Below, piece by piece: positions 6,741-16,026 of a stretch of 64,000 bases of DNA (positions are counted from its first letter, which is position 1; every line of letters starts with the position of its first letter). The stretch is from GCA-2862585 sp965661345 (GTDB lineage: Bacteria; Bacteroidota; Bacteroidia; Flavobacteriales; UBA7312). The position numbers were made by a program, and so were the translations under genes. The DNA is taken from contig CBFIDK010000004.1 in assembly GCA_965661345.1 (NCBI GenBank), forward strand, positions 1-64,000, given 5' to 3'. The notes beneath the pieces are model-generated. The model ran no database searches. It was not told the DNA's origin and saw only the letters and a program-made list of their open reading frames with translations.

Positions 6741-9654
6741 AAAAAATATTATAAGACCACTTAAAGCTAAATGATTTTCCAGGAGAATATGCACTATATA
6801 TTTGCTCCTCAGAGCCAAAGGATTGAGTCAGCATTTGTCGATCCTCATCTAGTATATTTTTTATACTAAATGTCAATTTAGATTTTTTATTAATATCATA
6901 CAAAACATTAAGGTTTAGACTATTAAAAGGAGCAGTATATATATTTGGTCTATTATTGATTCCAACAATAGATAGTGTAGGGCCTTGCACATTATAGAAT
7001 AAACCTATATCTAAATTTCTTGCATTACTCTTATAGGAAAGGCCAAGATTCACTAAATATGGAGCTTGTCCCTGCATTTCTCTTTTATCACTAAAGTTTT
7101 CTCCTTGTCTTAGGTTATTTTGTCTTGACTCGTATTCATCTCCTACGATTGTAACTTCTGAATGAATATAAGATGCATTTAAATTGGCAGATAAGCCACT
7201 AATAAATTCATCTAACTTTTTTCTAGCTTCAAACTCAACACCCATCAATTTAGCATTTCCAGAATTTATAGGTTGTATATTGTCTTCATCTGCTGAGTAG
7301 GCTACAATTTCAATAGGATTATATAAATCTTTCAAAAAACCACTTATTGCAATAGTTTGACCATCATCATAATAAGTTTCGTAACGAATATCATAATTAT
7401 AAATAATAGTTGAGATCAAGTCAATGTTTCCATTAAAGGTGACACCTGAAAGTACATCCAAGATTTGAGCATTGGATTTTTCTTTAAATGAAGGCCTGGC
7501 AGTAGTTCTAAACACAGATCCTCGCAGGTTTGATTTTTTATCTATGTTGAAAATAATACTGGCTGATGGGTAAAGACCAACAGATATTGTATCCGATTCA
7601 GAAATAATTGTATTATCAGATAATACCAGTTCATTATCATAAAGTCGTGAACCGTCTTGATTAACACCAGTATAATATTGCTTATAATTCTCTAATCTAA
7701 GTCCAAAAATTCCTTTTAACTGATCGTTAAGATCAACTTCTTCAGAGATATAGGCCGAAAAATTAGATTGAATTCCTTCATATTTATTACTAGCCTGATA
7801 CTCTCCTCCAATATAAAATCCTGTATTTGTATTAATGTCGTATAAATAATCGCTTAATAACTCATTCGGATTTCCACTATATACATTTGATCCGTAATTG
7901 ATAGGATAAACGATATATCTTAAAATGTCATAATTCCTTAGTTTATATGTATATCCTGCACCATATTTGATTTTTGCTTTTCTTCCATAAAGCTCATGCT
8001 CTTTGGTGACATCAATACGAGAAGCTAAATTGTATTCATTGAGATTTCTCCACATTCTTGAAGGGTAACCAGCGCCACTTGGAGAAAAATAATACACTGT
8101 GTCGTTATCGATGATTTCAACTTCATATGCTGACTCACGTACATCTTTGTCTCTAATTTTAGAATAAGTTGGGGAAATTTTCCATTCTACTTTTGTTTTA
8201 CCTTCATCTAAATTATGGGTTCCTGATAATAATAAATTACTGATTGAACGTTCGCTAAAATCTAAGTTTTCCTTCTTAACCGTATTGAAATTACTTTCGT
8301 AATTATTTAGAAAAAATAAACCTGCTTTTTTTTCAGCATTTTGTAAATGCAGAACATTAAGTTTATACTTTGCATTATTGATCTTAATTGCACCTCCGGC
8401 CATTGCACTTAATAAGGCGCTACTTTTCCCGACATCTCCTTGTTGTTTTTTTGAAACAAATAAATCATAATCTAAAGGATCTGAAGATTTTTCAAATGAG
8501 TTTTGAATCTGATCTTTGTAAAATGAAAATTTATTTTTGTAGGAAAATGCTCCACTGTAACCAATAGTCTTATCTTGAATAGTAATTTGATTTCCTCCTG
8601 ATAAACTCAAGCTCCCACCATTAAAATTCATTGTAGAATTATTAGTAATACTATTGTAAAGTTTAAAAAACTTATTGTTAGAAAAATAGTCTTTGCCTCT
8701 TTCTGTTGCCATCTGTGGATTGAACAACAGAGTATTTGGCATAGTTTCTGGATTTATTCTCGGATCTTGTACAGTCTGTACATCTAGTATCTTATTGGCA
8801 AGTGGAAAATCTCTATTACCATCATCATGAGCTAAGTAATCTGTTTCTCCACCATAGTAAGTTAAAAAATCACCATTTAAATCTACTTTATTATTATAAC
8901 TTATCGAAGACGAGCCTTTTAAAGTCATAATTTCTGGAAATGATTTAATATTAATATCAATTACACCACCAGTGAAATCTGCAGGTAAATCAGCTGTAAA
9001 AGACTTAGATACAATAATATTATCCACAATATTAGTAGGAAAAATATCCATTTGTAAAGAGTTTCTGTCTGGATCTAAACCAGGAATATCTAGCCCATTA
9101 AATGTTGTTTTAGTATATCTGTCACCCAAGCCTCTTACATAAACGTATTTGCCACCTTGTAAAGATACGCCTGGAATACGAACAACAGCTGCCGCGGCAT
9201 TACCGTCTCCCATTTTTTTGAAATTTTGAGAAGATATCCCATCAATAACATTGACCGACTTTTTTTTAATTGTAAGTAATGCTGTTTCAGTATTTTTGAT
9301 AGCCTCAGCTGTAATAGTTACCACATCAACAGCAATAGCTGAAGATTTCAAGCGTATTGTACCTAGATTTGTTACTTCGCCAGCCTCTACTTTTACCTCA
9401 GAAATTTGTAATGTTTGATATCCAATAAAAGAAAATGATAAAGTATAAATACCTGGTTCAACTTTTAAATCGAAATTTCCATCAAAATCAGCAGACGCAC
9501 CAATACTAGATCCTACGATTCCTGCATTTGCTGCAAACAATGGCTCTGCATTTTCATCATCAATTATTGTACCTCTTATTATCGTCTCATTTGCTAAAAC
9601 AAAGTGATTAATAATTAATAGTAGTAAAATAAAAAAACCTGCCTTACTTTTCAT
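6739..9654 (-). CDS. TonB-dependent outer-membrane receptor with CarboxypepD_reg-like domain
   Basis: 971 residues. Signal peptide at 1-21 (FFILLLLIINHFVLA). A carboxypeptidase-regulatory-like beta domain follows at about 22-110 (IRGTIIDDENAEPLFAANAG), then a plug at about 130-240 (GLGDRYTKTTFNG, SLQMDIFPTNIVD) and a long beta-barrel ending in an aromatic residue (SFKWSYNIF). Such receptors import ligands using TonB/ExbBD energy; a TonB system lies at 29.3-31.2 kb. The substrate is not evident. It follows the lipoprotein gene across a 92-nt gap that holds a terminator, and the response regulator lies further upstream on the same strand. Confidence 0.9.
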   Translation of the reverse strand: MKSKAGFFILLLLIINHFVLANETIIRGTIIDDENAEPLFAANAGIVGSSIGASADFDGNFDLKVEPGIYTLSFSFIGYQTLQISEVKVEAGEVTNLGTIRLKSSAIAVDVVTITAEAIKNTETALLTIKKKSVNVIDGISSQNFKKMGDGNAAAAVVRIPGVSLQGGKYVYVRGLGDRYTKTTFNGLDIPGLDPDRNSLQMDIFPTNIVDNIIVSKSFTADLPADFTGGVIDINIKSFPEIMTLKGSSSISYNNKVDLNGDFLTYYGGETDYLAHDDGNRDFPLANKILDVQTVQDPRINPETMPNTLLFNPQMATERGKDYFSNNKFFKLYNSITNNSTMNFNGGSLSLSGGNQITIQDKTIGYSGAFSYKNKFSFYKDQIQNSFEKSSDPLDYDLFVSKKQQGDVGKSSALLSAMAGGAIKINNAKYKLNVLHLQNAEKKAGLFFLNNYESNFNTVKKENLDFSERSISNLLLSGTHNLDEGKTKVEWKISPTYSKIRDKDVRESAYEVEIIDNDTVYYFSPSGAGYPSRMWRNLNEYNLASRIDVTKEHELYGRKAKIKYGAGYTYKLRNYDILRYIVYPINYGSNVYSGNPNELLSDYLYDINTNTGFYIGGEYQASNKYEGIQSNFSAYISEEVDLNDQLKGIFGLRLENYKQYYTGVNQDGSRLYDNELVLSDNTIISESDTISVGLYPSASIIFNIDKKSNLRGSVFRTTARPSFKEKSNAQILDVLSGVTFNGNIDLISTIIYNYDIRYETYYDDGQTIAISGFLKDLYNPIEIVAYSADEDNIQPINSGNAKLMGVEFEARKKLDEFISGLSANLNASYIHSEVTIVGDEYESRQNNLRQGENFSDKREMQGQAPYLVNLGLSYKSNARNLDIGLFYNVQGPTLSIVGINNRPNIYTAPFNSLNLNVLYDINKKSKLTFSIKNILDEDRQMLTQSFGSEEQIYSAYSPGKSFSFKWSYNIF

Positions 9655-9694
9655 TTTCTTTGCGATATATTTTCAATAATTTTACACAGCATTT

Positions 9695-9732
9695 CCTAAA
9701 AACTCCACCATATTTTGGTGGAGTTTTTTAGG
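9695..9732 (-). terminator. terminator after the lipoprotein gene
   Basis: Stem AAAACTCCACCA / TTGGTGGAGTTTT with a 4-nt loop and a T run, between the lipoprotein gene and the TonB receptor gene. Partial read-through could set their ratio. Confidence 0.75.
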
Positions 9733-9746
9733 GAATTTATTAGTTT

Positions 9747-10958
9747 TTAGTTTTCACTAAAATAACATGTCCATGAAACAAATTTCGATTCATCAGCACC
9801 TACAGTTGGTGTTGTAACATCTGTAGCATTGAAATTTGCATTGCTGCCAGTTTGATCATCACAAATTTCTGACACCATGTTTTTACAAGAGTCAGCTAAG
9901 TGAGACGTGTTAAATTGTAAATTTGAGAATGTTAAAGCAGAAGCTCCATTTGTATTTGTTGACCCATCAATCTCAAAGTCAGATTCGCAAGAAAAGTTAT
10001 AGAAATATAAGTTTGTAAGGTTTCCTGTTGCTTCTTTTCTAAAGTCAGCATATTCGCCACCTCCTGGGTAAAACCCTTTTAAAGTGCCATTTGACATTGT
10101 AAACTGCCCTACCATAGAACCTTCTGGGCCATCAATTTCTAAAGCATGATCAGACTCAGCATCAGCTATTCCCATAAAGTTACTAATTGTTCCAGAGTAT
10201 GATTGATCAATATCAAAGGCGTCGTCACCTTGTGCCCACACTAAAGCGTGATTGATATTAACGGAGCCTCCGAAGCACTCTATTCCATCATCAACATTCC
10301 CAATGACCTCTACGTATTCAACTGTTGTTCCAGAGCCTACTCCACCAAGTGTAAGACCATTAATTTCATTATCGTCTCCGAGTAAAGTTCCTCCGTGACG
10401 GATTTGGATATATCTAATAATTCCTGAATTATCATTATTGTCTGAGCCACCATATAATCCATTTGAATCAGATGCTGGAATGCCTTCAATTTGTTTTTCG
10501 GCAGCATCAGCTGATATTTCTGCATTACCAAGAATAATTACCCCTCCCCAATAGCCTTTGTATGATTCATCAAGGTTTGCAAAACCAGGATAATTTGAGT
10601 GAGTATTAGTAATTTGATCAGCTGTTGTTGTAAAAATAATTGGCTCAGAAGCAGTGCCTTCAGCCATCAGTTTACCCCCTCTCGCAATGATTAAAGCGCA
10701 AGCGTTAGCCTCTTGTCCTGGGTAGGCTTTAACAACCGTACCAGCTTCTATTGTTAAAGTTACACCTGAAGGAACAACAACACGCCCTGAAAGTTCGTAT
10801 ACATTATCTTTTGTCCAGGTTACATTTTCTGAGATAACACCTGAATATTCAGTTGTTATATTGGGTGTTGGAATAGGAGCGGGTTCACTATCACCACCAC
10901 AAGATATAATAGCGAAAGATGTAATTATTAATGTTAGTTTTAAAATTGATTTTTTCAT
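9747..10958 (-). CDS. outer-membrane lipoprotein with right-handed repeat-like fold
   Basis: 403 residues. Signal peptide with lipobox IISC, acylation at about Cys20. The mature part has the pattern seen in Flavobacteria next to TonB receptors: a short linker, then VPSGVTLTIEAGTVVKA, GGKLMAEGTASEPIIFT and a run of GG/IQIRHGG-type strands suggesting a beta-helix. Two conserved Cys pairs occur near the end (SCES, DSCKNMVSEICDD). It stands between an OmpR/PhoB-type regulator and a TonB receptor. A surface partner of that receptor is the likeliest role (inference). Confidence 0.75.
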   Translation of the reverse strand: MKKSILKLTLIITSFAIISCGGDSEPAPIPTPNITTEYSGVISENVTWTKDNVYELSGRVVVPSGVTLTIEAGTVVKAYPGQEANACALIIARGGKLMAEGTASEPIIFTTTADQITNTHSNYPGFANLDESYKGYWGGVIILGNAEISADAAEKQIEGIPASDSNGLYGGSDNNDNSGIIRYIQIRHGGTLLGDDNEINGLTLGGVGSGTTVEYVEVIGNVDDGIECFGGSVNINHALVWAQGDDAFDIDQSYSGTISNFMGIADAESDHALEIDGPEGSMVGQFTMSNGTLKGFYPGGGEYADFRKEATGNLTNLYFYNFSCESDFEIDGSTNTNGASALTFSNLQFNTSHLADSCKNMVSEICDDQTGSNANFNATDVTTPTVGADESKFVSWTCYFSEN

Positions 10959-11054
10959 TTTTAATTAGTTTTAAATTTGTTTCTGCAAACAAACAGACTA
11001 ACTGTATACTTTAAGTGATGTAATAATTATCAAAAAAGAAATTTTTACTGCAAA

Positions 11055-11076
11055 AATTGTAAAGTAATTGTAAAGT
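11055..11076. promoter_or_regulatory. tandem 11-bp repeat, candidate response-regulator operator
   Basis: AATTGTAAAGT occurs twice back to back with no spacer, upstream of the lipoprotein gene and just after the regulator's stop. An 11-bp direct repeat is the spacing used by OmpR/PhoB-type dimers. A related TGTAAAGTAA lies at 11824-11833, upstream of the regulator gene. Confidence 0.5.
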
Positions 11077-11087
11077 CATTAATGAAT

Positions 11088-11753
11088 TCAAGGTAATATC
11101 TTGTAGCCTACTCCTTTTACAGTAATTATTGAATTTGGTCCTAAAGCCTCTCTAATACTTCTTATGTGAACATCAATAGTTCTACTACCCACAAATACTT
11201 TTAGCCCCCAAACATTGGAATATATTTCATCCCTTGTGAATACCTTTCCTGGCCTTGAAGAAAGTAAACAAAAGATCTTGAATTGTTTTTTTGGCAATAA
11301 AATATCCTTATTCATGTATTTTATTGTATGTGATGGAAAGTCTATAATAAAGTCATTTACTTTCTTAAAGCCCTTAAAGTCATTACTTGAGAATTTTATT
11401 TTCAACAATCCATTTATTTTGTTAATCAAAAGTTTAGGATTTATTGGTTTTGTAATAAAATCATTACATCCTGCCTTATATGCAGCTATTTTAGTATAGT
11501 TTTCATTTCTTGCGGATAAAATTACAATAATGATGTTGTTATTTCCTGAATCCCTGACTTCTTGACAAACTTCAATACCATCTATCTCAGGCATCATTAT
11601 GTCCAAAATTGCAATATCTGGATTTTCTGATTTTATTTTATTTAAAGCATCAATTCCGTCACCAGACTTTATAACAGTGAAATTAGCTTGTCTAAGGTTG
11701 TATGACAAAAACTCTAGCGTATCATGTTCGTCATCAACAATTAAAATTTTCAT
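11088..11753 (-). CDS. OmpR/PhoB-type response regulator
   Basis: 221 residues. The receiver domain (about 1-118) has the acidic pair DDEHD, the phospho-acceptor Asp in IAILDIMMPEIDG (about residue 51) and the FITKP lysine loop. The winged-helix DNA-binding domain (about 135-220) has SRTIDVHIRSIREAL and GVGYKI. No histidine kinase is adjacent, so its partner lies elsewhere. It probably controls the lipoprotein and TonB receptor genes downstream on the same strand, given the 11-bp tandem site at 11055. PhoB-like phosphate control is possible but unproven. Confidence 0.9.
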   Translation of the reverse strand: MKILIVDDEHDTLEFLSYNLRQANFTVIKSGDGIDALNKIKSENPDIAILDIMMPEIDGIEVCQEVRDSGNNNIIIVILSARNENYTKIAAYKAGCNDFITKPINPKLLINKINGLLKIKFSSNDFKGFKKVNDFIIDFPSHTIKYMNKDILLPKKQFKIFCLLSSRPGKVFTRDEIYSNVWGLKVFVGSRTIDVHIRSIREALGPNSIITVKGVGYKILP

Positions 11754-11762
11754 TTTTTATTT

Positions 11763-11770
11763 CAAAAGTA
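11763..11770 (-). promoter_or_regulatory. -7 box of the response regulator gene
   Basis: TACTTTTG on the minus strand, 9 nt before the ATG at 11753. The transcript would have almost no leader. Confidence 0.5.
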
Positions 11771-11840
11771 TACCTCAAAAACATTAGCTTAATTAAACTA
11801 CAGTTAAATGTTTTTTAAAAAAATGTAAAGTAAAAAATAT

Positions 11841-11916
11841 AAAAAAGCGGAAAACAATCTCAAATTGAGATGGATTCCGCTTTGGTGGACCTAAGTGTCC
11901 TTATTTCGAACTTTTT
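11841..11916. repeat. tRNA-3'-end/terminator-like repeat, copy A
   Basis: Hairpin AAGCGGAA...TTCCGCTTT with inner stem TCTCA/TGAGA, then TGGTGGACCTAAGTGTCC and TTATTTCGAAC. Read on the minus strand this is a T-loop-like TTCGAA, a CCA end and a terminator. The same arrangement, in the same orientation, ends the real tRNA-Val at 28.0 kb. The copy lies between divergent genes, so it is not needed there as a terminator. Confidence 0.7.
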
Positions 11917-12138
11917 CACATAACTTTAATTCTTAACAATTTCTTAAATCATGAGCTTGAAATTAACGAAAACCTAATGAATGCATAGCTTTAACCTTTG
12001 GTTAACTCAATATGTGCGCTTTATAGTTGCTCTACTATATTTTAAATAGTTTTATTCTATATTAGCTTTGTATATCTTGCTGAAATTATATCCCTTGTTG
12101 CTAAACATACTTTAATCTATTTTTTACGTTTTTTAATT
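11917..12138. other. non-coding gap after repeat copy A
   Basis: No coding signal. TAGCTTTG at 12063-12070 fits the -7 box consensus and could start the transcript of the small gene at 12139. Confidence 0.45.
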
Positions 12139-12366
12139 ATGAAGAAAAAAGGCAGGCCATCAAGAAAAAAAAAGAAATTAAAAAATGGATACTATATGTC
12201 AATTTGTAATTCTATTTCATCAAAACCTGTAAGAATAATGAGAGATACCTTTGAAGAAATGAAATTAGTTGAGGAAAAATTTAGAAATCGTGATTTTAAG
12301 TATCTTGGTCAGGTCAGAGATAATAAATGGCTAGATGGAGAAAACAAAGGCAAGACAACTAATTGA
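12139..12366 (+). CDS. small basic protein, unknown function
   Basis: 75 residues with a very basic start (KKKGRPSRKKKKLKNG, AT-hook-like GRP), then a mixed helix (RDTFEEMKLVEEKFRNRDFKYLGQ) and a polar end. No recognised domain. It could be a nucleic-acid-binding protein left from a mobile element, as it directly follows a putative attachment-site repeat. A hairpin at 12405-12427 separates it from the cysteine dioxygenase gene. Confidence 0.5.
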   Translation: MKKKGRPSRKKKKLKNGYYMSICNSISSKPVRIMRDTFEEMKLVEEKFRNRDFKYLGQVRDNKWLDGENKGKTTN

Positions 12367-12404
12367 TATTACCATTAAATAATAAATAATTAATTTTTTT
12401 GAAC

Positions 12405-12427
12405 AAAACCACTCAATTAAGTAGTTT
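12405..12427 (+). terminator. weak terminator after the small basic gene
   Basis: Imperfect stem AAAACCACT / AGTAGTTTT, then Ts, 40 nt after the stop. Confidence 0.45.
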
Positions 12428-12482
12428 TTTAAATCCTTGATTTATTTTCATATTTAACTGTTTGTAATAAATTTAGTTATAT

Positions 12483-13016
12483 TTGATAATCTTAAAAAAA
12501 ATTCAAAACATTCCATCATTAGATAAGTTGACTACTGCGCTATCTGAGGCAGATAAGGCTAGCTATTGTGATATATTACGTGCAATTAATTTTAGCCCTA
12601 AAGAACTTTCAAAATATTCTTCATGGTCTGAGGATTATTATACAAGAAACTGTATTCTAAATTGCGATAAGTTTGAATTAATACTCATATGCTGGTGTAG
12701 GAGCCATAAAACACCTATTCACGATCATGGAGGTGAAGAATGTTGGGTTAAGGTAATTAGCGGTCAGCTTGAAGAAGTCATTTATGGAAAGAATGAAAAT
12801 GACGAATTAACTGTTTTAAGAACATTAGTCTCAAAAAAAAATCAAGTTACTTATATGAAAGATTTTATGGGGTTTCATAGTTTAGAAAACACTTCAGATA
12901 AAAGATGTATGACGCTTCATTTGTATGCAAAACCCATTAGAAAATGCAATGTTTTTGATGAAGATTCAAAAACTTTCATAAATAAAGAAATGGTTTATCA
13001 TACAATACCAAATTAA
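12483..13016 (+). CDS. cysteine dioxygenase family protein
   Basis: 177 residues of the cupin fold. TPIHDHGGEECW carries two metal-binding histidines (about residues 79 and 81) and the following Glu/Cys. GFHSLEN (about 137) supplies the third histidine, and MTLHLYAKPI matches the family's C-terminal strand. Cysteine dioxygenase oxidises cysteine to cysteine sulfinate using iron and O2. The next gene is a group II PLP decarboxylase, so the pair would make hypotaurine. Start: the frame has no ATG. TTG 12483 is the best choice but overlaps a TATATTTG promoter-like box (12478-12485). Confidence 0.8.
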   Translation: MIILKKIQNIPSLDKLTTALSEADKASYCDILRAINFSPKELSKYSSWSEDYYTRNCILNCDKFELILICWCRSHKTPIHDHGGEECWVKVISGQLEEVIYGKNENDELTVLRTLVSKKNQVTYMKDFMGFHSLENTSDKRCMTLHLYAKPIRKCNVFDEDSKTFINKEMVYHTIPN

Positions 13017-13026
13017 AAATTAAACT

Positions 13027-14424
13027 ATGACTACAATAAAAAACGATTTAAAATTATTCAATCAGCTTGCAGAAGTTTTAATTAGCGAAGAAAGTCAAAA
13101 CCCTGTTGCTGAAAGAATAGAAGTAAATCAATTATATGATACTCTGGATTTATCTTTAGGCGAAAATGGTATTATTGATGAAAATTTAAAATCGTTGTTA
13201 AGAGATGTTTTAATAGCAACCCCAAAAACAGCAACAAGTTTATTTTTTAATCAACTTTTTGGAGGCAGGCAACCCAAAGCAATATTGGGTGATTTATTGG
13301 CTGTATTACTAAATAATAGTATGTACACCTACAAAGTAGCAGGTCCTCAGGTGGGTATAGAGCAAGAAATTATTAGAAAATCTTGCCAATTAGTTGGTTA
13401 TGGTCCAAATAGTAATGGAACATTTCCAACAGGAGGGTCTATGAGCAATTACATGGCTTTAATTTTAGGGCGAGATGTAAAAGACCCTAAATGTCGTTTT
13501 GATGGAATGACAAAACCCTTAATTATTTATACTTCTATTGAATCACATTATTCGAACGCTAAAAATGTAAGTTTCGCAGGTATTGGTAGAAATAATATTC
13601 GATATATAGAAGTTGATAGCGAGGGCAAAATGATAGTTGAAAAGTTAGAAGAACAAATTAAAGAAGATATTAAAAATGGCTGCATTCCAACCTATGTAAA
13701 TGCAACAGCAGGCACTACAGTTTTAGGAGCTTTTGATCCACTTGACAAAATTGCAGATATTACTGAAAAATACAATATTTGGTTACATGTAGATGGGGCA
13801 TATTGTGGTAGCGTGATGTTTAGCAAAAAATATAAACACCTTCTGAAAGGAGTAGAAAGATCTGATTCATTTAGTTACAATGCCCATAAAATGCTGGGAA
13901 CTCCCTTAACTTGTTCTATTCTTTTAGTAAATGATAAAAAACATTTACACAATTCCTTTAGTAATGATGCCAGTTATTTGTACCAAACAGATGGCGATGA
14001 TTTTAATTTGGGTAAAACCTCCTTTCAATGTGGAAGAAGAAATGACGCTTTAAAGTTCTGGACACTTTGGAAATCTGTGGGAATTAATGGATTAGAAAAA
14101 ATTATAAATCAACAATTCGAATTGGCTAAATTTGCCATTGATTACATTAAGAATAATCCTAATTATACCTTATATAGTTTTGATGACTCTATTTCTGTTT
14201 GCTTTAATTATAAAGACGTTGACCCTGTAAAATTATGTGCTGCTTTATATGAAAATCAAGAAACTGTTGTTGGTTTTGGTTCCTTTCAGGAAGATACCTT
14301 CGTAAGGTTTGTAACCATTAATGCAAATAACAGTAAAAATAACATCTTGAATTTTTTCAAAATTCTAGAAGATTTTGTTGCCAAAACACCTCAATTAAGA
14401 GTCACATCAGTATTAAATGTATAA
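13027..14424 (+). CDS. group II PLP decarboxylase, probably cysteine sulfinate decarboxylase
   Basis: 465 residues of the glutamate/aromatic/sulfinoalanine decarboxylase family. The PLP lysine is in SYNAHKML (about residue 287). The cofactor Asp is in HVDGAY (about 256), and TFPTGGSMSNY (about 137-147) is the substrate/PLP loop. Located 10 nt after a cysteine dioxygenase, it most plausibly converts cysteine sulfinate to hypotaurine. Glutamate or aspartate as substrate cannot be excluded from sequence alone. Cytosolic. Confidence 0.8.
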   Translation: MTTIKNDLKLFNQLAEVLISEESQNPVAERIEVNQLYDTLDLSLGENGIIDENLKSLLRDVLIATPKTATSLFFNQLFGGRQPKAILGDLLAVLLNNSMYTYKVAGPQVGIEQEIIRKSCQLVGYGPNSNGTFPTGGSMSNYMALILGRDVKDPKCRFDGMTKPLIIYTSIESHYSNAKNVSFAGIGRNNIRYIEVDSEGKMIVEKLEEQIKEDIKNGCIPTYVNATAGTTVLGAFDPLDKIADITEKYNIWLHVDGAYCGSVMFSKKYKHLLKGVERSDSFSYNAHKMLGTPLTCSILLVNDKKHLHNSFSNDASYLYQTDGDDFNLGKTSFQCGRRNDALKFWTLWKSVGINGLEKIINQQFELAKFAIDYIKNNPNYTLYSFDDSISVCFNYKDVDPVKLCAALYENQETVVGFGSFQEDTFVRFVTINANNSKNNILNFFKILEDFVAKTPQLRVTSVLNV

Positions 14425-14455
14425 GCTGTTTACATAAATATAATTTTAAGTTATA

Positions 14456-15988
14456 GTGATAGATCAAAATTTAGTAATCAAATTAGCTGTGCTAGCTGTT
14501 TATGTTGGAATTCTTTTTCTTATTGGGCTTTTAGCTTCTAGCAAAATAAAAGGGATGAGTGATTACTATGTTGGCGGCAAAAAAATGGGGTTTTGGGCGG
14601 TTGCTTTTTCTGCAAGAGCCACAGGTGAATCTGGTTGGTTATTGATTGGACTAACAGGAATGGGAGCTATTGCGGGTTATTCTGCTTATTGGGTTGTTAT
14701 AGGAGAATTGTTAGGTGTTTTTATTTCTTGGCAATTTATGGCAAAACTTTTCAAAAAAAGATCAGATGCTTTTGGCGCAATTACAATTCCAGATTACTTA
14801 CAATCTCATTTTAAAACATCGACTCATACGTTGAGAATAATAGCTTCTTTTATGCTGGTTGTTTTTATAGTTATTTATGTAGCTTCTCAGATAGATGTTA
14901 CGGGTGTAGCCTTCGAATCTATGCTTGGAATAAATTACAAATTAGGTGCTTTGATTGGGTTTTTCATTGTGCTTGCATATATCTTCCTTGGTGGATTTGT
15001 AGCTGCGGTTTGGTCTGATTTTTTTCAGGGATTGCTAATGTTCTTTGGTTTAGTTTTATTACCTATTGTTGTTTGGTTTTCTATGGATCATGGCGCCGGA
15101 ATTAGTGCTGAACTTAACGCTATAGATCCTACGCTGACCAATATTATGGGTAGAAGTTCTGATGGTTGGATGAACCTTTTTACTATTCTTGGATTTTCAA
15201 TGATAGGTCTTGGTTTTTTGGGATCACCTCAAGTATATGTAAGATTTATGTCGATTAAAGACAAAAAAGAAATTGACAAAGGAAAATGGATTGCCTGTAT
15301 ATTTACCTTGTTAACAGATGCTGCCGCAGTAACTATTGGAATTTTAGCACGTATCTATTTTACTTCAGAGGGACAAGATCCTGAAGTTGTTTTAGGAAAT
15401 AATGGAGAAGGTGTTTTAGGTATGATTACAGAATCGTTTTTGCCAACAATTTTGGCTGCCATTTTTGTGGCTATTGTTTTATCTGCAATTATGTCTACGA
15501 TAGATTCTTTATTAATATTGGCCTCAAGTGCCATTACTCGAGATTTTTATCAGAAAATATTTAGACCCGATATCAAAAATGAAAATCTCACGAAATTTTC
15601 TAGGAGATCTACTGTAATTATAGCATTTTCAGCTTTAATTATTGCATTAATTATGAACTATGTTTCTCCGGATCGACAAATATTCTGGGTGATTATATTT
15701 GGTTGGTCTGGAATTGCAGCCACATTTTGTCCGGTAATTATACTAACTCTTTTCTGGAAAGGTTATTCTGAAAAAGGAGCTATTGCTTCTATGGCTTCTG
15801 GATTTATAGCGGTTATGTTATTCAATTTTATTTTTAAAGAAATGGAAACTATAGGGGCGTATTTTGTCGCTTTAGATGTATTATTCCCAGCATTCTTAGT
15901 GTCTATTATTGTTGGTTTTGTTGTTTCTAAATTATACCCTCCAAGCAAAGAAGCTCAAAATATGATTGAAAGAATTGACAATGGGTAA
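14456..15988 (+). CDS. sodium:solute symporter (SSS family)
   Basis: 510 residues with about 13 hydrophobic segments and the SSS signature: SDYYVGGKKMGFWAVAFSA near the N-terminus, and LSAIMSTIDSLLILASSAITRD (given here in part) around residue 340. It resembles PutP-type carriers. The start is GTG 14456, 31 nt after the decarboxylase stop, so it is probably co-transcribed. In this context it may import cysteine or an osmolyte, or move hypotaurine/taurine (inference). The next repeat copy follows the gene. Confidence 0.85.
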   Translation: MIDQNLVIKLAVLAVYVGILFLIGLLASSKIKGMSDYYVGGKKMGFWAVAFSARATGESGWLLIGLTGMGAIAGYSAYWVVIGELLGVFISWQFMAKLFKKRSDAFGAITIPDYLQSHFKTSTHTLRIIASFMLVVFIVIYVASQIDVTGVAFESMLGINYKLGALIGFFIVLAYIFLGGFVAAVWSDFFQGLLMFFGLVLLPIVVWFSMDHGAGISAELNAIDPTLTNIMGRSSDGWMNLFTILGFSMIGLGFLGSPQVYVRFMSIKDKKEIDKGKWIACIFTLLTDAAAVTIGILARIYFTSEGQDPEVVLGNNGEGVLGMITESFLPTILAAIFVAIVLSAIMSTIDSLLILASSAITRDFYQKIFRPDIKNENLTKFSRRSTVIIAFSALIIALIMNYVSPDRQIFWVIIFGWSGIAATFCPVIILTLFWKGYSEKGAIASMASGFIAVMLFNFIFKEMETIGAYFVALDVLFPAFLVSIIVGFVVSKLYPPSKEAQNMIERIDNG

Positions 15989-16026
15989 ATATTCATTGTT
16001 TAGTTTGCATTTTTTTAATTTATCTT

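Noticed and set aside
6621..6818. 65-residue minus-strand ORF across repeat copy E
   Set aside because: It covers the terminator hairpin and overlaps the end of the TonB receptor gene in another frame. It is a translation of repeat sequence.
11041..11080. Definite Pho box
   Set aside because: The 11-bp spacing fits, but the sequence does not match the E. coli Pho box, so only a generic OmpR/PhoB-type site is claimed.
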